From positions 105,001 to 169,000 of the forward strand of contig JAODUO010000527.1 in assembly GCA_025642075.2 (NCBI GenBank): 64,000 nt of DNA, in the 5' to 3' direction. This stretch comes from Ridgeia piscesae. Its lineage: Eukaryota; Annelida; Polychaeta; Sabellida; Siboglinidae. Positions 53,839 to 64,000 of the stretch are shown here, piece after piece. The position numbers were made by a program, and so were the translations under genes. The number at the start of each line of letters is the position of its first letter. The stretch's first letter is position 1. A model generated the notes under the pieces. The model did no database searches, was not told the DNA's origin, and worked only from the letters and a program-made list of their open reading frames with translations.

Positions 53839-54823
53839 GTAATGCAGGTCTTACGAGGAGGAGTGAGACCACTGACACTGGCACATTTCATAAGGGTAGC
53901 ACATATATGTCATGCCAGCACTCTGAGTAAAAAACTCAGACCAAGCACACATGGAATATTTGGTGTTAAAACCTGGCTCTCAGCATTTGGAACAGTGTAT
54001 CCATCATGACACAGAGATCATGTTAATTTCGGTCCCGTCTCAACTTGGGAATAAAAGAACCACCAAGTACAACAAGGGGCATCTGTAAACTGCAGAAGTG
54101 GGTGGAACTCATGTACAGTAAATCCTTTCTACATTCGGTTTGTGTTTCGCACAAGGTTGATAAGTACTTCATGCATATCTAACTGTTGATGTAACATTCT
54201 GTCTGGCAATGTAACGACATAACAACGATTATGGTGTAATTTTTATGAGATTGAATATTGCAAAATGGCTTGGAAGTGCCTACGATTTCACGATTGCCAG
54301 AACAGCTGGTAGGCGTAAATTTTCATTCCATTGACATTCCATTGCACAAAAGTATATCTTATTCTGAATATTATGCCTTCATATTTTTGGATAGGTAATA
54401 CTACTACTGGTATATACACATTTACAGTAGATGAGGTATGTATGAAGTATTAATCTGATGCAAAGCACACACTGAATACAAGAAACTCTACATCTGTTTC
54501 ACGTCCTCATTCAGCAGACCACACATTCAGCTACTGTAATGTGCTCAAACAGAGCAAAACTGCCAACATTTTGAAACAAGAGTGAATTTGATCAGAGATC
54601 AAACATGTAATGCTCTGACTATGAGTCAACCGCATCACACACAATCAATGTTATTTTGCAAAGAAATGTCACATATATGACCAATGTTGCATGTGAATTG
54701 GCCATGATAGTTTTCCATAGCAGTAATATGTACAGATCTACATTTCCATGTTATAAACTACAATGATTATAACTAGTAAAATGTTGCACCCTTCATGCCT
54801 AAATGTACCAACCTTGTTTGCAG
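53839..54823. other. Region upstream of the PXYLP1 start exon
   Basis: No gene is recognised. The PXYLP1 start exon is preceded by an acceptor (TTGTTTGCAG ending at 54823), so non-coding 5' exons and the promoter lie here or further upstream, but I cannot place them. Confidence 0.4.
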
Positions 54824-54842
54824 GAGAGTAAACAGCCACATC

Positions 54843-57800
54843 ATGCGTATACTTCGGGTGAGATGGAGGTTGATGATACCCGTCTGCACTGGCATATTTC
54901 TTATATTTTTCGCCTTGATGCGTACGTATGACGAAAACAGTCAGCATGATTTAGGAACACAATGGTTATTGTCTAACACCAGGGTTGGGTTCAAATGCAT
55001 ATTTGTATTTGAATACCGACATTTTGTGTATTGTATTTGAATAGAAAATCACAAAAGGGCACATATTTGGATTAGATATATTTGGTCTGTATTTGCAAAT
55101 ACAATCAAATACACATATAAAAATTAGCAACAAAAGGTAAAGCATTGCCTGACATAAACTGGCCCAGGAGTCAAGATAGAATGTTTTTTACACCTGGTCA
55201 ATAGTGGGCAGCCAGCACTGAGAAAGTTGGCCTACAGTGCGGTTCTTCAAACATTAGCATCAATGAATGAATGGGAAGCCAGTGAAGCTTATCTATAGCC
55301 ATAAAGGCAGGTATTCACAGGGAGTGTGCTTCAAAGAATCCTGCAGTGTAAACATCCTGGGCAAAGACAAAGGAACCCAGGTTTCCTCCAGTGCAGGGGA
55401 AGAGCTACCCAGTACCCACTAGTTGGTACATTAGTATAGATAAGGACAGTCTAGTAAACCTGTCTGCCAATTAGTCTACAGCAGTCAATCAAGCCTTTGT
55501 AGTGAGTAGTGACAGTGACCCTAATCAATTCTAAAATTTGGATGGACTAATGAACTTTTGTCTCTACAAAATACATTTGTAAAGTATTTGGTTTTTTTCA
55601 AATACTTTTTCAAATACATTGTCAGTATCAACATTTCTGTTTCATAATCACACATAATGCCTGCCAACCTGATTACCTTTACTGCAAATCACCTGTCACC
55701 ACCAAATAATTCTTTTTGCCATAATTTTGAAGTTGTATGTCTGGTTAGGGTTAGACAAAATTCCACCCACTGTGATACACTTGAACTATAATGGAAACAC
55801 AGTCCACGTATTTGAATAACATTTTTAAAATGGCACTATTTGAATCGTATTTAAATAAAAATGGCAGTGTATTTGTATTTGAATTTTGTGGGTGTTTGAA
55901 TTGAAATCTAGAAAAGCAATGTATTTGATTTGGCTGAGTTGTATTTGATCCCAAAATGTGTATTTGGACCCAACCCTGTCTAACACTAAGTTGGGTTTTA
56001 TCATTCATAGGAAGATGCAGTGTTAAAAATCCAACCAACGTTTCAGCTAAGGTGTAGAATATGCATTGTTATATGAGTTGATTTTAAGCATAATTTGGAA
56101 GTATTGCTTATTCTTTATGGACTAAACATTCAAATTGCAAATTGGCTTATTAAACACAATTTAACGGGCAGTATGTCTTCAAAAAATCTGTTCTAGTCGT
56201 AATATAATATATTAAATAAAGAATACAATGCTTCCTTTAATAACGAGAATCGGTGAGATAATGAATCCATTTAAAGAGCGGTTTCTAACTCACTCGGTTG
56301 TGATGTTTCTCCTACTATTGGTTGATGCTGTCTGTTGCAGTACATTTCAAGAGACAGGTCCACATGGTCTGTGATCTGGACTACATGAGAGGCAACTACT
56401 TCCGTAACCTCATGCCCTACTGCAACTTCCCTTCACAACCTGTCATTGGCTCCGAAGGTTGGTGAAAATGTGGATATGTTTCCAGAATATGCTTTACACT
56501 GTAATACTGGCATTTTGTAAATAATTGTAATACAATTGAACCTCGCTGTATGATCACCTTGGTGATATAACCACCTTGCAGTCAGATTCAGATTCACACT
56601 GTTTCGTCATCTTCGTCATTGTACAGCTGTAGTGCCCCATGGTTGGACGAAGGCCTCCAAGCTGTTCCCAGATCTGCCTTGCAATACAATCAAATTTTAT
56701 TATCCCAGAACGGAAACTAATTTGCAGCATTCATAAAGTACTTAAATAAAATATAAAATATACATACATTATTAAAACAGTATCTGGGCCTCATGAAATA
56801 AAAGCCTAATCTATATTATTATAATTGTTGGCGTCGCATCACAAATACCTACTGCATACAGCACACAATCAATGTCACACCACTTGCACATCTCTCGTGA
56901 AAATGTCAGAGGTGTTTGTTGTTGAAAAGCCATACAGACATGGGAATGAAACACAAACGCTTCCCATTTATTTTGGATGTGATAATTCTAAACCTGGGCA
57001 TGGGCAGAAATATGCATTCGTCATGTAAAATATGAGTACATGTATTGTCATTTATATTTGAGTTGGTTTTTGCAGTACCTATCCTCTGCCAGAAGGTGCC
57101 CTACTAGTCTTAGTTGCCTCGTTATTGTCTTGCTGATTTTTCTTCGTAACACTTCCAGATGCTGATATGTGTTGTCCTTTGGCTACCTTCGTCTATGACA
57201 GTTCTTTGACTTCTCTCTCACCACACAATTGTTTTTCTCCTGATATATGATATTTAACACTTCTTTCCATCTTTGCTTGTGCTGCTCTACGCTTGTTTTT
57301 TGCCTGGTTGGTGATTGTCTGGACCATGTGTCCATGCTTGAAGTACGCATGAGTTGTAGACTTGTCTCTTCAATCACGTTCCATAGTCACCCTTGAAGAT
57401 GTTGAGGTGCTTGGCAAATGCTAGCCATGGTTCTTCTTTGAATCTCAGTGTCTTGGATTTTGTCTCTGGTGCAGTGTCTCTGTACCATGTTGACATAGCT
57501 TTCAATTGTCTTTATCTGAGTGGAGTTGACATACACTGAACAATATTATAAGGGCAACATCAGACATTTTAAAAGATTTTTTCCGGTAAGGTTCAAGTAA
57601 TAAATACATTTATGGATCATTATGCAACATATTTCAGATATTTTTTCAAACAGATATTCAGTGGGCGATCACAGAGAAATATTTGAACATAGTGGGGGTC
57701 ATGTGTCCGAAATTCACTACTCAATATCTGGAATGTCCCCGGTTAGCAGCGCAGTACATCGTCTGTGCATTGATCTCACCAGGTTGTCCATTGATACCTG

Positions 57801-59219
57801 AGGAATATTATTGGACAATATTTTTCAAACGAAATCTGATTGTGACTGATGAACATAATAGTAAGTCAAATGTATGTATTATGTCCAAACTCATCCACAG
57901 GGAATAAAGTTGATGTTGCACATTTCCTGAACCGAAACAGTGATGGGTGATCTATCGTTTCAGGGACACTGATGATGATGACACGTGAATCCGGAATCTA
58001 CACGATGGAATCAGTCCACACGTTGATTCGTCACGGAGACCGGAATAACTTGCACAAGATGCGCAACGGGATCCCTCCAACACTGTCTTGTATGTTGACA
58101 GAAGACATGACCGCACAGCACCCAGAGTTGAAAGACTTCCTGTCGGCAATGGGCAGTCAGAGGCGAGAGCCGGGCCAGACCTTCCACAACTGGGAAGTAT
58201 TCCCCCATTCATCCGTCTGCGCGACAGGCAGTTTGACTCCCAGGGGAGCCGTGCAACATGTGCTAAACGGTGCCTTCTTCAAAGATGTTTACATCGAGGA
58301 CCACAATCTCATAGACGTGGCAAAATTCAAAGAACAGGTGCTCGTTCGGTGCACCAACAAAAGTCGAACATTCCAGAGCGCGGCTGCGTTTCTGTTTGGC
58401 CTGTTTCCTAGTTACGATCTCAGCACCCTGACAATTGAGCAGGCGGACAACAATTCTATGTGCACGAAAGACATGGCGCACTCGTGCTACTGTCCTGAAC
58501 TTGGTATGTATCTCGACAAGATGTCGTGCCACATGCAGATCGAACGTCTGGAGGTCATGAACCGCCCGCTCGCCATGCGTATCTACCAGCACGTGTCTGA
58601 GACCATGGGGGTAGCGTCTAACAGTCTGCCGACCCTGGCGAAACTCCTAGACATGAGTATGGTGCACGTGTGTCACCAACTGCCGCTGCCCGGACGTACT
58701 GACCGGTGCATCGAGGACTGGACGGTGTTCGACATGAACGAAATTCTCATCGAGAACGGCGCCACGCAGGTGAAGTCTGAGTTGTTCCGGCGCGTTGCCA
58801 TGGTCAAGATGATACCCTTGCTGCAGGAGATCGCCGAGAGAATGGCTACTCAGGTCAGAGGCGACACGAAAGTCAGGTTTGTGTTGTACTCTGGCCACGA
58901 CACGTCCATCGACCCACTGGCCGTGGCGCTGAACATCAGCGACGGTCACTGGCCGAGGTATGCGTCGAGGATAGTGTTGGAGTTGGTGAGTTATACGGCG
59001 ACGAAGGACATTTCTGTCGATAAAAAGGACTACTATATACGTGTGCTGTATGACGGCAAGCTGGTGACACATCTTGTGTCGTTTTGCCGAGGTAAAATTG
59101 TCAGTCACGAGCTGCGCTTGTGTCCATTTGAACTGTTCCATGCCTTCGTCAACGGTGGGTACTTGGAACTCATCGGTGCTACTAGTTATACAGACGCTTG
59201 TGCCAAGTTGACACGTTGA
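54843..59219 (+). CDS. PXYLP1: 2-phosphoxylose phosphatase 1-like Golgi histidine phosphatase, 3 coding exons, 483 aa
   Basis: Removes the transient 2-phosphate from xylose in the proteoglycan linkage tetrasaccharide, allowing glycosaminoglycan chains to extend; acts in the Golgi lumen. Exons: 54843-54921, 56341-56457, 57964-59219, in phase (484 codons with stop; human 480 aa). The N-terminus MRILRVRWRLMIPVCTGIFL is a short basic tail and signal-anchor helix (to ~26), as in type II Golgi enzymes. MPYCNFPSQP matches the family LLYCNIPS region. The histidine acid phosphatase signature is VHTLIRHGDR (catalytic His ~89), and the second active-site motif YSGHDTSIDP supplies His377-Asp378. KSRTFQSAAAFLFG and CYCPE are also conserved. 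The long last exon begins upstream of the first in-frame ATG in it, so a model starting there would lose the membrane anchor. Intron 1 holds a hAT-like element, intron 2 RTE fragments. Similarity is good but moderate; a paralogous acid phosphatase is less likely. Confidence 0.92.
54980..55978. mobile_element. Non-autonomous hAT-like transposon (PXYLP1 intron 1)
   Basis: Terminal inverted repeats are CAGGGTTGGGTTCAAATGCA at the left and, as reverse complement, CAGGGTTGGGTCCAAATACA at the right. A perfect 8-bp target-site duplication TCTAACAC lies at 54972-54979 and 55979-55986. Subterminal regions are dense in GTATTTG/CAAATAC. At 999 bp it has no transposase frame. Confidence 0.95.
56590..57545 (-). 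mobile_element. RTE-type LINE 3' fragments, interrupted (PXYLP1 intron 2)
   Basis: 56612-56690 (CATTGTACAGCTGTAGTGCC) and about 57075-57545 (CCTCTGCCAGAAGGT, CTTGGCAAATGCTAGCC) align with 62378-62460 and 62445-62930 of the LINE at the window's right end. The protein frames are broken. The 56691-57074 segment between them is unrelated AT-rich sequence, apparently a later insertion. Confidence 0.75.
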
Positions 59220-61840
59220 ATGCGGGGGTGTTTATGTCGAAGTTATGTAATTACATAGGGTGTTGAATATTGTATGTTGGTGTGAGTGTTGACTGCAGTT
59301 TGGTGGTGTGATACCATCGCGATACAACCACACCTATTATTACTTCGGTGTCAGTACAAGAAGAATGGTATTAAGCATGCACAATAACGTTGCAGCCAAA
59401 TGTCTACATTAAGTTAACAGTGATAACATTCCGATTTAGCCAAACTGATATTTCTGTTATGACAATCATATATTATGCAATTAAATACTGCCGATTGTTT
59501 TATTGTGGCGACGTATTTGTTTGTATTACGTGAGTAAAATTATTTGGAAGCTTGCCTACGAACAACGCAATGGGTATTGTCGTCCAAATTTATTCAATAC
59601 ATGTCTCTCGGGAGTCTTTCAAGAACGACTTTGCTCCAGATGTTACTGTGCTAATCTATACGAATGTACTTGTCCATCCACCATCCCCCTTAAGAGTTCT
59701 CGGGATGTGAGCGCTGCTATTCAAGCTTTTACTTTTAGTAGGATGTTCCCTTATCTCTTCACAACAGACAAGACTACGAAGAAAAATATCGCAAATAAAT
59801 TATTGGCGGCCATACTATATAACCGGTCACTTGGATTTTTAGGAGGCCAGTCGATGGGATTTGGAATTATTTTCATGTCACATTTCATGCTTGTGTACGT
59901 GCACGCGTGTGTGCGTGATTTTGCTGAAACGACAGCTTTCCGATCAAGAACATAGTTTGTTACTTCACCACAAATAGACAGCGCTCTTCACTTTGATCTA
60001 CACAAATTCTCAACAACAGCACTTGATTAAAAAACAACGCTGTATTTTTTTATCTAACGCAAACTGTGTCGTACGAGTGTGGTTGTGGCTGCAGTTCGCT
60101 GCTGTGGACAGTTGTAAGTAACTTACCCGTCCACGAAGGATGATCGATGACCTGTTTACAGTGGCTCTAACCTAACAGTGGCGTAACAAGAGGAGGACCT
60201 TCAGTACATTTCGCTTTTCAAACTGTGGAAGGGAAAGACGTGTACAAAGATCAACTGGTAACGATACTAAGGTGATGATTCAAACACGCACATACGCACG
60301 CACGCACGCACATGAGCTATTCAACATTAAATGACGACAAAATGCACACAAATGTCAACAAAAATAATGAAGTCGTTTTCCCACCGCAGTAGTGCCACTA
60401 TACGTACGCGTGCAGTTGTCAGGGACCCAGTTGTCATGGCTACGTTTTTGCAGCGTTAACCACCCGGCTGATTTCTCAGTAAAACTTCGATGTAGATCCA
60501 CGTAACACCGCAACGCTGGACCTTGTCTGGTAAACAAGTCGTATTCGTTAGACGCGCCGGTAACACCCGGAGCGTATCACCGGCCAATCCCGTAGTGTGG
60601 CGACCTACCTACAGCCTTATCTCTTGTTTCAGTTTCTTGTTTATTCCCGATGTAATGCTGGCGCGTATAATATGTCGTACACCTTAAACGGGCCAAGTGT
60701 GAAAGATTCCAGAACATATACCGTCAAACCTTTGGTTTCTATTGTTACCGTGTTACGTAAGAGGCATTGTTATGACTTATACGCGCGACTACGCAATATA
60801 CCCGGAAGAAGTTCTCATCACAGGATGACTACTGTCATTTGGTTAATTAAATCAATTGTGCACATGCGCCGGAACCGAAAGAGGCTGTAATTACGGGCTC
60901 AGTCCCATTTTTGGTAGAGAGCCATAAAGTTGGCACGGCATGTCGCAGTTGGAGTGTCATTTGGATTGTTTTGGTAAATCTCAAAGGAGTACAATTGGAG
61001 GTTTTTGGCGAGCTTTAAACATTTTGAACGCTACCACGAAACGTTTTCAACAGCCCCCTCCACCCTTTCTGACGTCACGGGCCGACTGCGCAGCGGTGCT
61101 GAAGCTCCGACTCAGCCCATTCAATATTAATTCAGATCCGGCGCCAGTTATTATAATGTTAGTAATGCCTACTTTGGTCTAGAAAAATAATATTCTTCGT
61201 GTTTCACTGTTAATTTCTGCTTTAGATGCACCCTTCGCGTCTTAGCGACAGATCTTCCTCTTGGCGTTCTTTAAAAACTGCGTGTTTTGAATTGATCCAG
61301 AAATAAAACTTGCCATATCCGTGTTGGTGAAATTAAAACGAAACCTTGTATCATTTTCAACACATTTAAACTACTTCACATGCGTAAAACAAATCCATTT
61401 CGTTATATTCCTTCATATGACAAGCGACTGGCATGAGACCACCGAGCTGTGACGTGTCCATCTGATGACACCTGCTAGAGACTGCACAGAGCCGTCGATC
61501 GTTCCATCGCCTACCGCCTTAGTCTTAAGCCGACATATACAAGACGTATACAAGACGTAGACCCGTGGCATTGTGCCGGACGACACAGACCCTATGTTTC
61601 TTTATCAGCTCCGAGACACTGGTTTCAGATTACAGCGCCTATTAGCGGCGAAGTCGAGAAACAAGGCTAGTTAAAGTTCTACAGCGGAGCTGGCCACAGA
61701 ACAAGTAGCCACGCTCCTGCAACATGCCGTGATCTAGGCGAAAGCTTTGTAGTAGCTTCGCGAAATTCAAATCAAGTGTGTGCACTCTAGGCGAAATCGT
61801 CCACTGTACGGAATACGCATGTTTTTCACGGGCGACTGAC
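59220..61840. other. Intergenic region downstream of PXYLP1
   Basis: No family is recognised. A 150-codon + frame at 59503-59955 has no known motif and includes a candidate polyadenylation signal (AATAAA at about 59793), so it is more likely 3' flanking sequence. ATTAAA near 59478 is another candidate end for PXYLP1. A short CGCA run occurs at about 60292-60312. Confidence 0.5.
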
Positions 61841-61844
61841 GAGA

Positions 61845-62036
61845 TTAACGCACGCACTTACGCGCTCACACACGCGCGCACACACACACGCGCACGCACG
61901 CACGCACACACAGACACACCACACACACACATACGCACACACACGCAAGCACGCAAGCACACACGCGCACACACACGCACACGCACGCACGCACGCACAC
62001 ACGCACGCCCCAAACACACACACACACACACATTCA
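61845..62036. repeat. Imperfect (CA)n/(CGCA)n microsatellite
   Basis: About 190 bp mixing CACA, CGCA, GCAAGCA and CACG units. The His/Thr and Cys/Val frames across it are artefacts. Confidence 0.95.
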
Positions 62037-62277
62037 AACACTTATTACACCTCGTTACCTTGTGCCATCGAGTCGAGGCCGACTCCAGGTGCCAGTCACG
62101 GTCCTCCCCCTCCACCTGTCACGATTCTTTACCGTCGTTCGTCGATTACCTAGATACATCCCGGTTATGGCTTTTATGTCATCCATCCAACGCATATACT
62201 AATATATAATTATGATTACCTAGATACATGTTATCTTTTATGTATATAAACATATATAATATATATATTATGTAATT

Positions 62278-62282
<5 letters not shown>

Positions 62283-62360
<78 letters not shown>
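62283..62360. repeat. (TA)n microsatellite at the LINE 3' end
   Basis: About 78 bp of TA directly adjoining the TGATGATGAT tail of the - strand LINE. Confidence 0.95.
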
Positions 62361-62363
<3 letters not shown>

Positions 62364-63604
62364 CATCATCATCATTGTGCAGCCGTAGTGTCCCGTGGTT
62401 GAGCGAAGACCTCAGCATGCTGCTTCCACATCTGCCTATCTTCGTTATCCTCTGCCAGATGGTACCCTTCCAGTTGTCGGTTTTCCTCTCGGTATTTTCG
62501 GGGTTTCCAGGTGGTGATACGCAGTGATCTGCAGACGTGTCCTGCCCAGGTCCACTTCCGTGTTTCCAATCACGTCTGTGACCTTGGTCTTTTCTCTTAC
62601 CCATATTTTTTTTTCTTCTGTCCCGGTATGTGATGTTTAACATATTCCTTTCCATCTGTGTTTGTGCGGCTGCTAACTTGTTCTATGCTTTGGTGGTGAG
62701 TGTCCGTGTTTCCGCGGCGTACGTCATTGCTGGAAGAACGCATGGGTAACTTGTCTCTTCAAGCATGGTTCCAATGTTATCCTTGAATATGTCGCGGTGC
62801 TTGGCGAATGCTGTCCATCCGGCCGTGATTCTTCTTTGAATCTCCTTGTATTGGTTGTTGCCTCTGGTTCTGTATCTCTGTCCCAGGTAGATGTAGCTTT
62901 CAACGTTCTCGATCTGAGTGTTGTTGACATATATTGGTGTGTCGGTTTCTGTCATCTTCAGACGCTGATTGTCATTTTCATCAGCTAATTCCTGTCGCAT
63001 TTGTTGTAGCTGTTGTGGTGTATTCGCGCACCAGTATATCGTCGGCAAAACGAAGACGACTAAGATATTCGGCGTCTATCTTCAAGCCTTTGGTTTCCCA
63101 AGTCAGTCGTCAGAATATGCTTTCGAATGCTGTCGTGAACAGCTTGGGCGATATGGCATCTCCCTGTCGTACTCCTCTCCAGATGTTGATCTTATTGCTT
63201 TCTTTGTGTAGGTGGACTGTCATCGAGCTGTTGGTGTAGATTTCCTTCAGGAGTTCGATGTACACATCTTCTATCCCCTGTTCTTGAAGCGAGGTCAGTA
63301 CTGCTTGAGTTTGCATTGAGTCGAAGGCTTTCTCGTAGTCGACGAATGCGATCAGAGTGGGATATTATATTCTCTGCACTTCTCCTTCAGTTGGTTTACG
63401 ACGTGGATGTGGTCTGTCGTTGAGTATCCGTTTCTGAATCCAGCTTGCTCTCGTGGCTGGTTTTCGTCGTATTATCGTCATCTCAGCGTTCTTCCACGCT
63501 GTGGGTATTCGTCTGTCTGATAAGCATTTAGTGTACAGCTTAGCAAGTGTCTTAGAGATGGTATCTTCTCCTGTTTTCAATGTCTCGATGTTTATATGGT
63601 CGTT
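62361..63604 (-). mobile_element. 5'-truncated RTE-clade LINE, reverse transcriptase and C-terminal region
   Basis: On the - strand the reverse transcriptase motifs appear in order: RRIPTAWKNAEMTII (about 63500), FVDYEKAFDS (about 63325, the first catalytic Asp), RGVRQGDAISPKLFT (about 63165) and RLRFADDILV (about 63053, the two catalytic Asp). The C-terminal region follows with YIYLGQ, ITAGWTAFAKH and AMTYAAETRTLT. At least two frame changes break the reading frame (about 63360 and 63040), so the copy is inactive. The endonuclease half is missing: the element is cut at about 63605, where a retroelement tail begins. The 3' end runs into TGATGATGATGATAATATA, typical of short-repeat RTE tails. 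Confidence 0.88.
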
Positions 63605-63830
63605 GCCTGTTAATCATAATAATAATATATTTATTTGGTATAGCGCCACATCCATAATCGTTCGTGGCGCTTCACAACATATTACAATTTAAAAGACAAA
63701 AAGATATATGTATACAATAAGACAAATACTAGTGTTTTAAAATAATTGTAAAATATATGTATAGGTATATAAATAAATAAAATTAGTACGATATTAAATA
63801 GCATAGCACTTTTAAATATATAAATAAATT
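63605..63830 (-). mobile_element. Dispersed retroelement tail S2, copy 2
   Basis: Homologous to 22385-22565. On the - strand it contains GAAGCGCCACGAACGATTAT, then GTGGCGCTATACCAAATAAA and an ATTATTATTA end. It abuts the broken 5' end of the LINE. Confidence 0.7.
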
Positions 63831-63901
63831 ACGTATTAATCATAAAAACACATAATAACCGGTCTAGTGTATAACTACATTGCAATGAGACTGATAAATG
63901 A

Positions 63902-64000
63902 CATACATATATATATATACATACATACATACATACATACATACATACATACATACATACATACATACATACATACATACATACATACATACATACATAC
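63902..64000. repeat. (ATAC)n microsatellite
   Basis: (CATA)n tract running off the right edge, preceded by a short TA run. Confidence 0.97.

Noticed and set aside
53680..54009. 109-codon + strand frame as a gene
   Set aside because: It starts within dispersed repeat R1 and the other R1 copy does not keep the frame.
57972..59219. PXYLP1 as a single-exon 415-aa gene starting at 57972
   Set aside because: Two upstream exons join in phase and supply the Golgi signal anchor and the YCNFPS region conserved in the family.
59503..59955. 150-codon + strand frame as a gene
   Set aside because: No recognisable motif, AT-rich composition, polyadenylation-like signal inside and no splice or conservation evidence.

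Overview
This is a stretch of an animal nuclear genome. Genes are split by canonical GT-AG introns, CpG is not avoided, and long (CA)n/(TG)n tracts, minisatellites, tRNA-derived SINEs, an RTE-type LINE and DNA transposons fill the introns and spacers. The proteins are clearly bilaterian. The repeat style suggests an invertebrate, perhaps a mollusc or other lophotrochozoan, but I cannot fix the taxon from sequence alone.

Five conserved protein-coding genes can be modelled, with reading phase checked at every junction unless stated. (1) VCP/p97/TER94, + strand, 18 coding exons, 6733-20027, 804 aa. (2) LEPROT/Vps55-like membrane protein, + strand, 22896-26315; its first exon is one base out of phase. 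(3) BABAM1/MERIT40, - strand, 7 coding exons, 38071-28761, 360 aa. (4) TMEM259/membralin, + strand, 10 coding exons, 40019-49441, 761 aa, head to head with BABAM1. (5) PXYLP1-like 2-phosphoxylose phosphatase, + strand, 3 coding exons, 54843-59219, 483 aa. The first 6.6 kb and most of 49.5-54.8 kb and 59.2-64 kb are non-coding and repeat-rich; the end of the window holds a truncated RTE retrotransposon on the - strand. VCP, membralin and BABAM1 all act around ubiquitin (segregase, ER-associated degradation, deubiquitinase complexes); I treat their proximity as coincidence.

The most striking signal lies in the introns. Several large minisatellites abut splice junctions, and some units are copies of the junction itself. 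In VCP intron 7 about 52 units of ~51 bp each repeat the exon-8 acceptor plus the first bases of exon 8, followed by a strong GTAAGT donor, so each unit looks like a 15-nt in-frame microexon. In BABAM1 intron 5 the 28-bp units echo the exon-5 end plus its donor. In BABAM1 intron 6 a 26-bp array starts a few bases after the donor and carries a second copy of the end of exon 6 with that donor. VCP intron 11, the BABAM1 3'UTR and two membralin introns show related layouts. I propose that tandem duplication seeded at splice junctions is a recurrent process in this genome.

Mobile elements with recognisable target-site duplications include a hAT-like non-autonomous element (54980-55978), a MITE family with a nested insertion of one member inside another (42512-44030), and a pogo/Tigger-like element (36199-37049).
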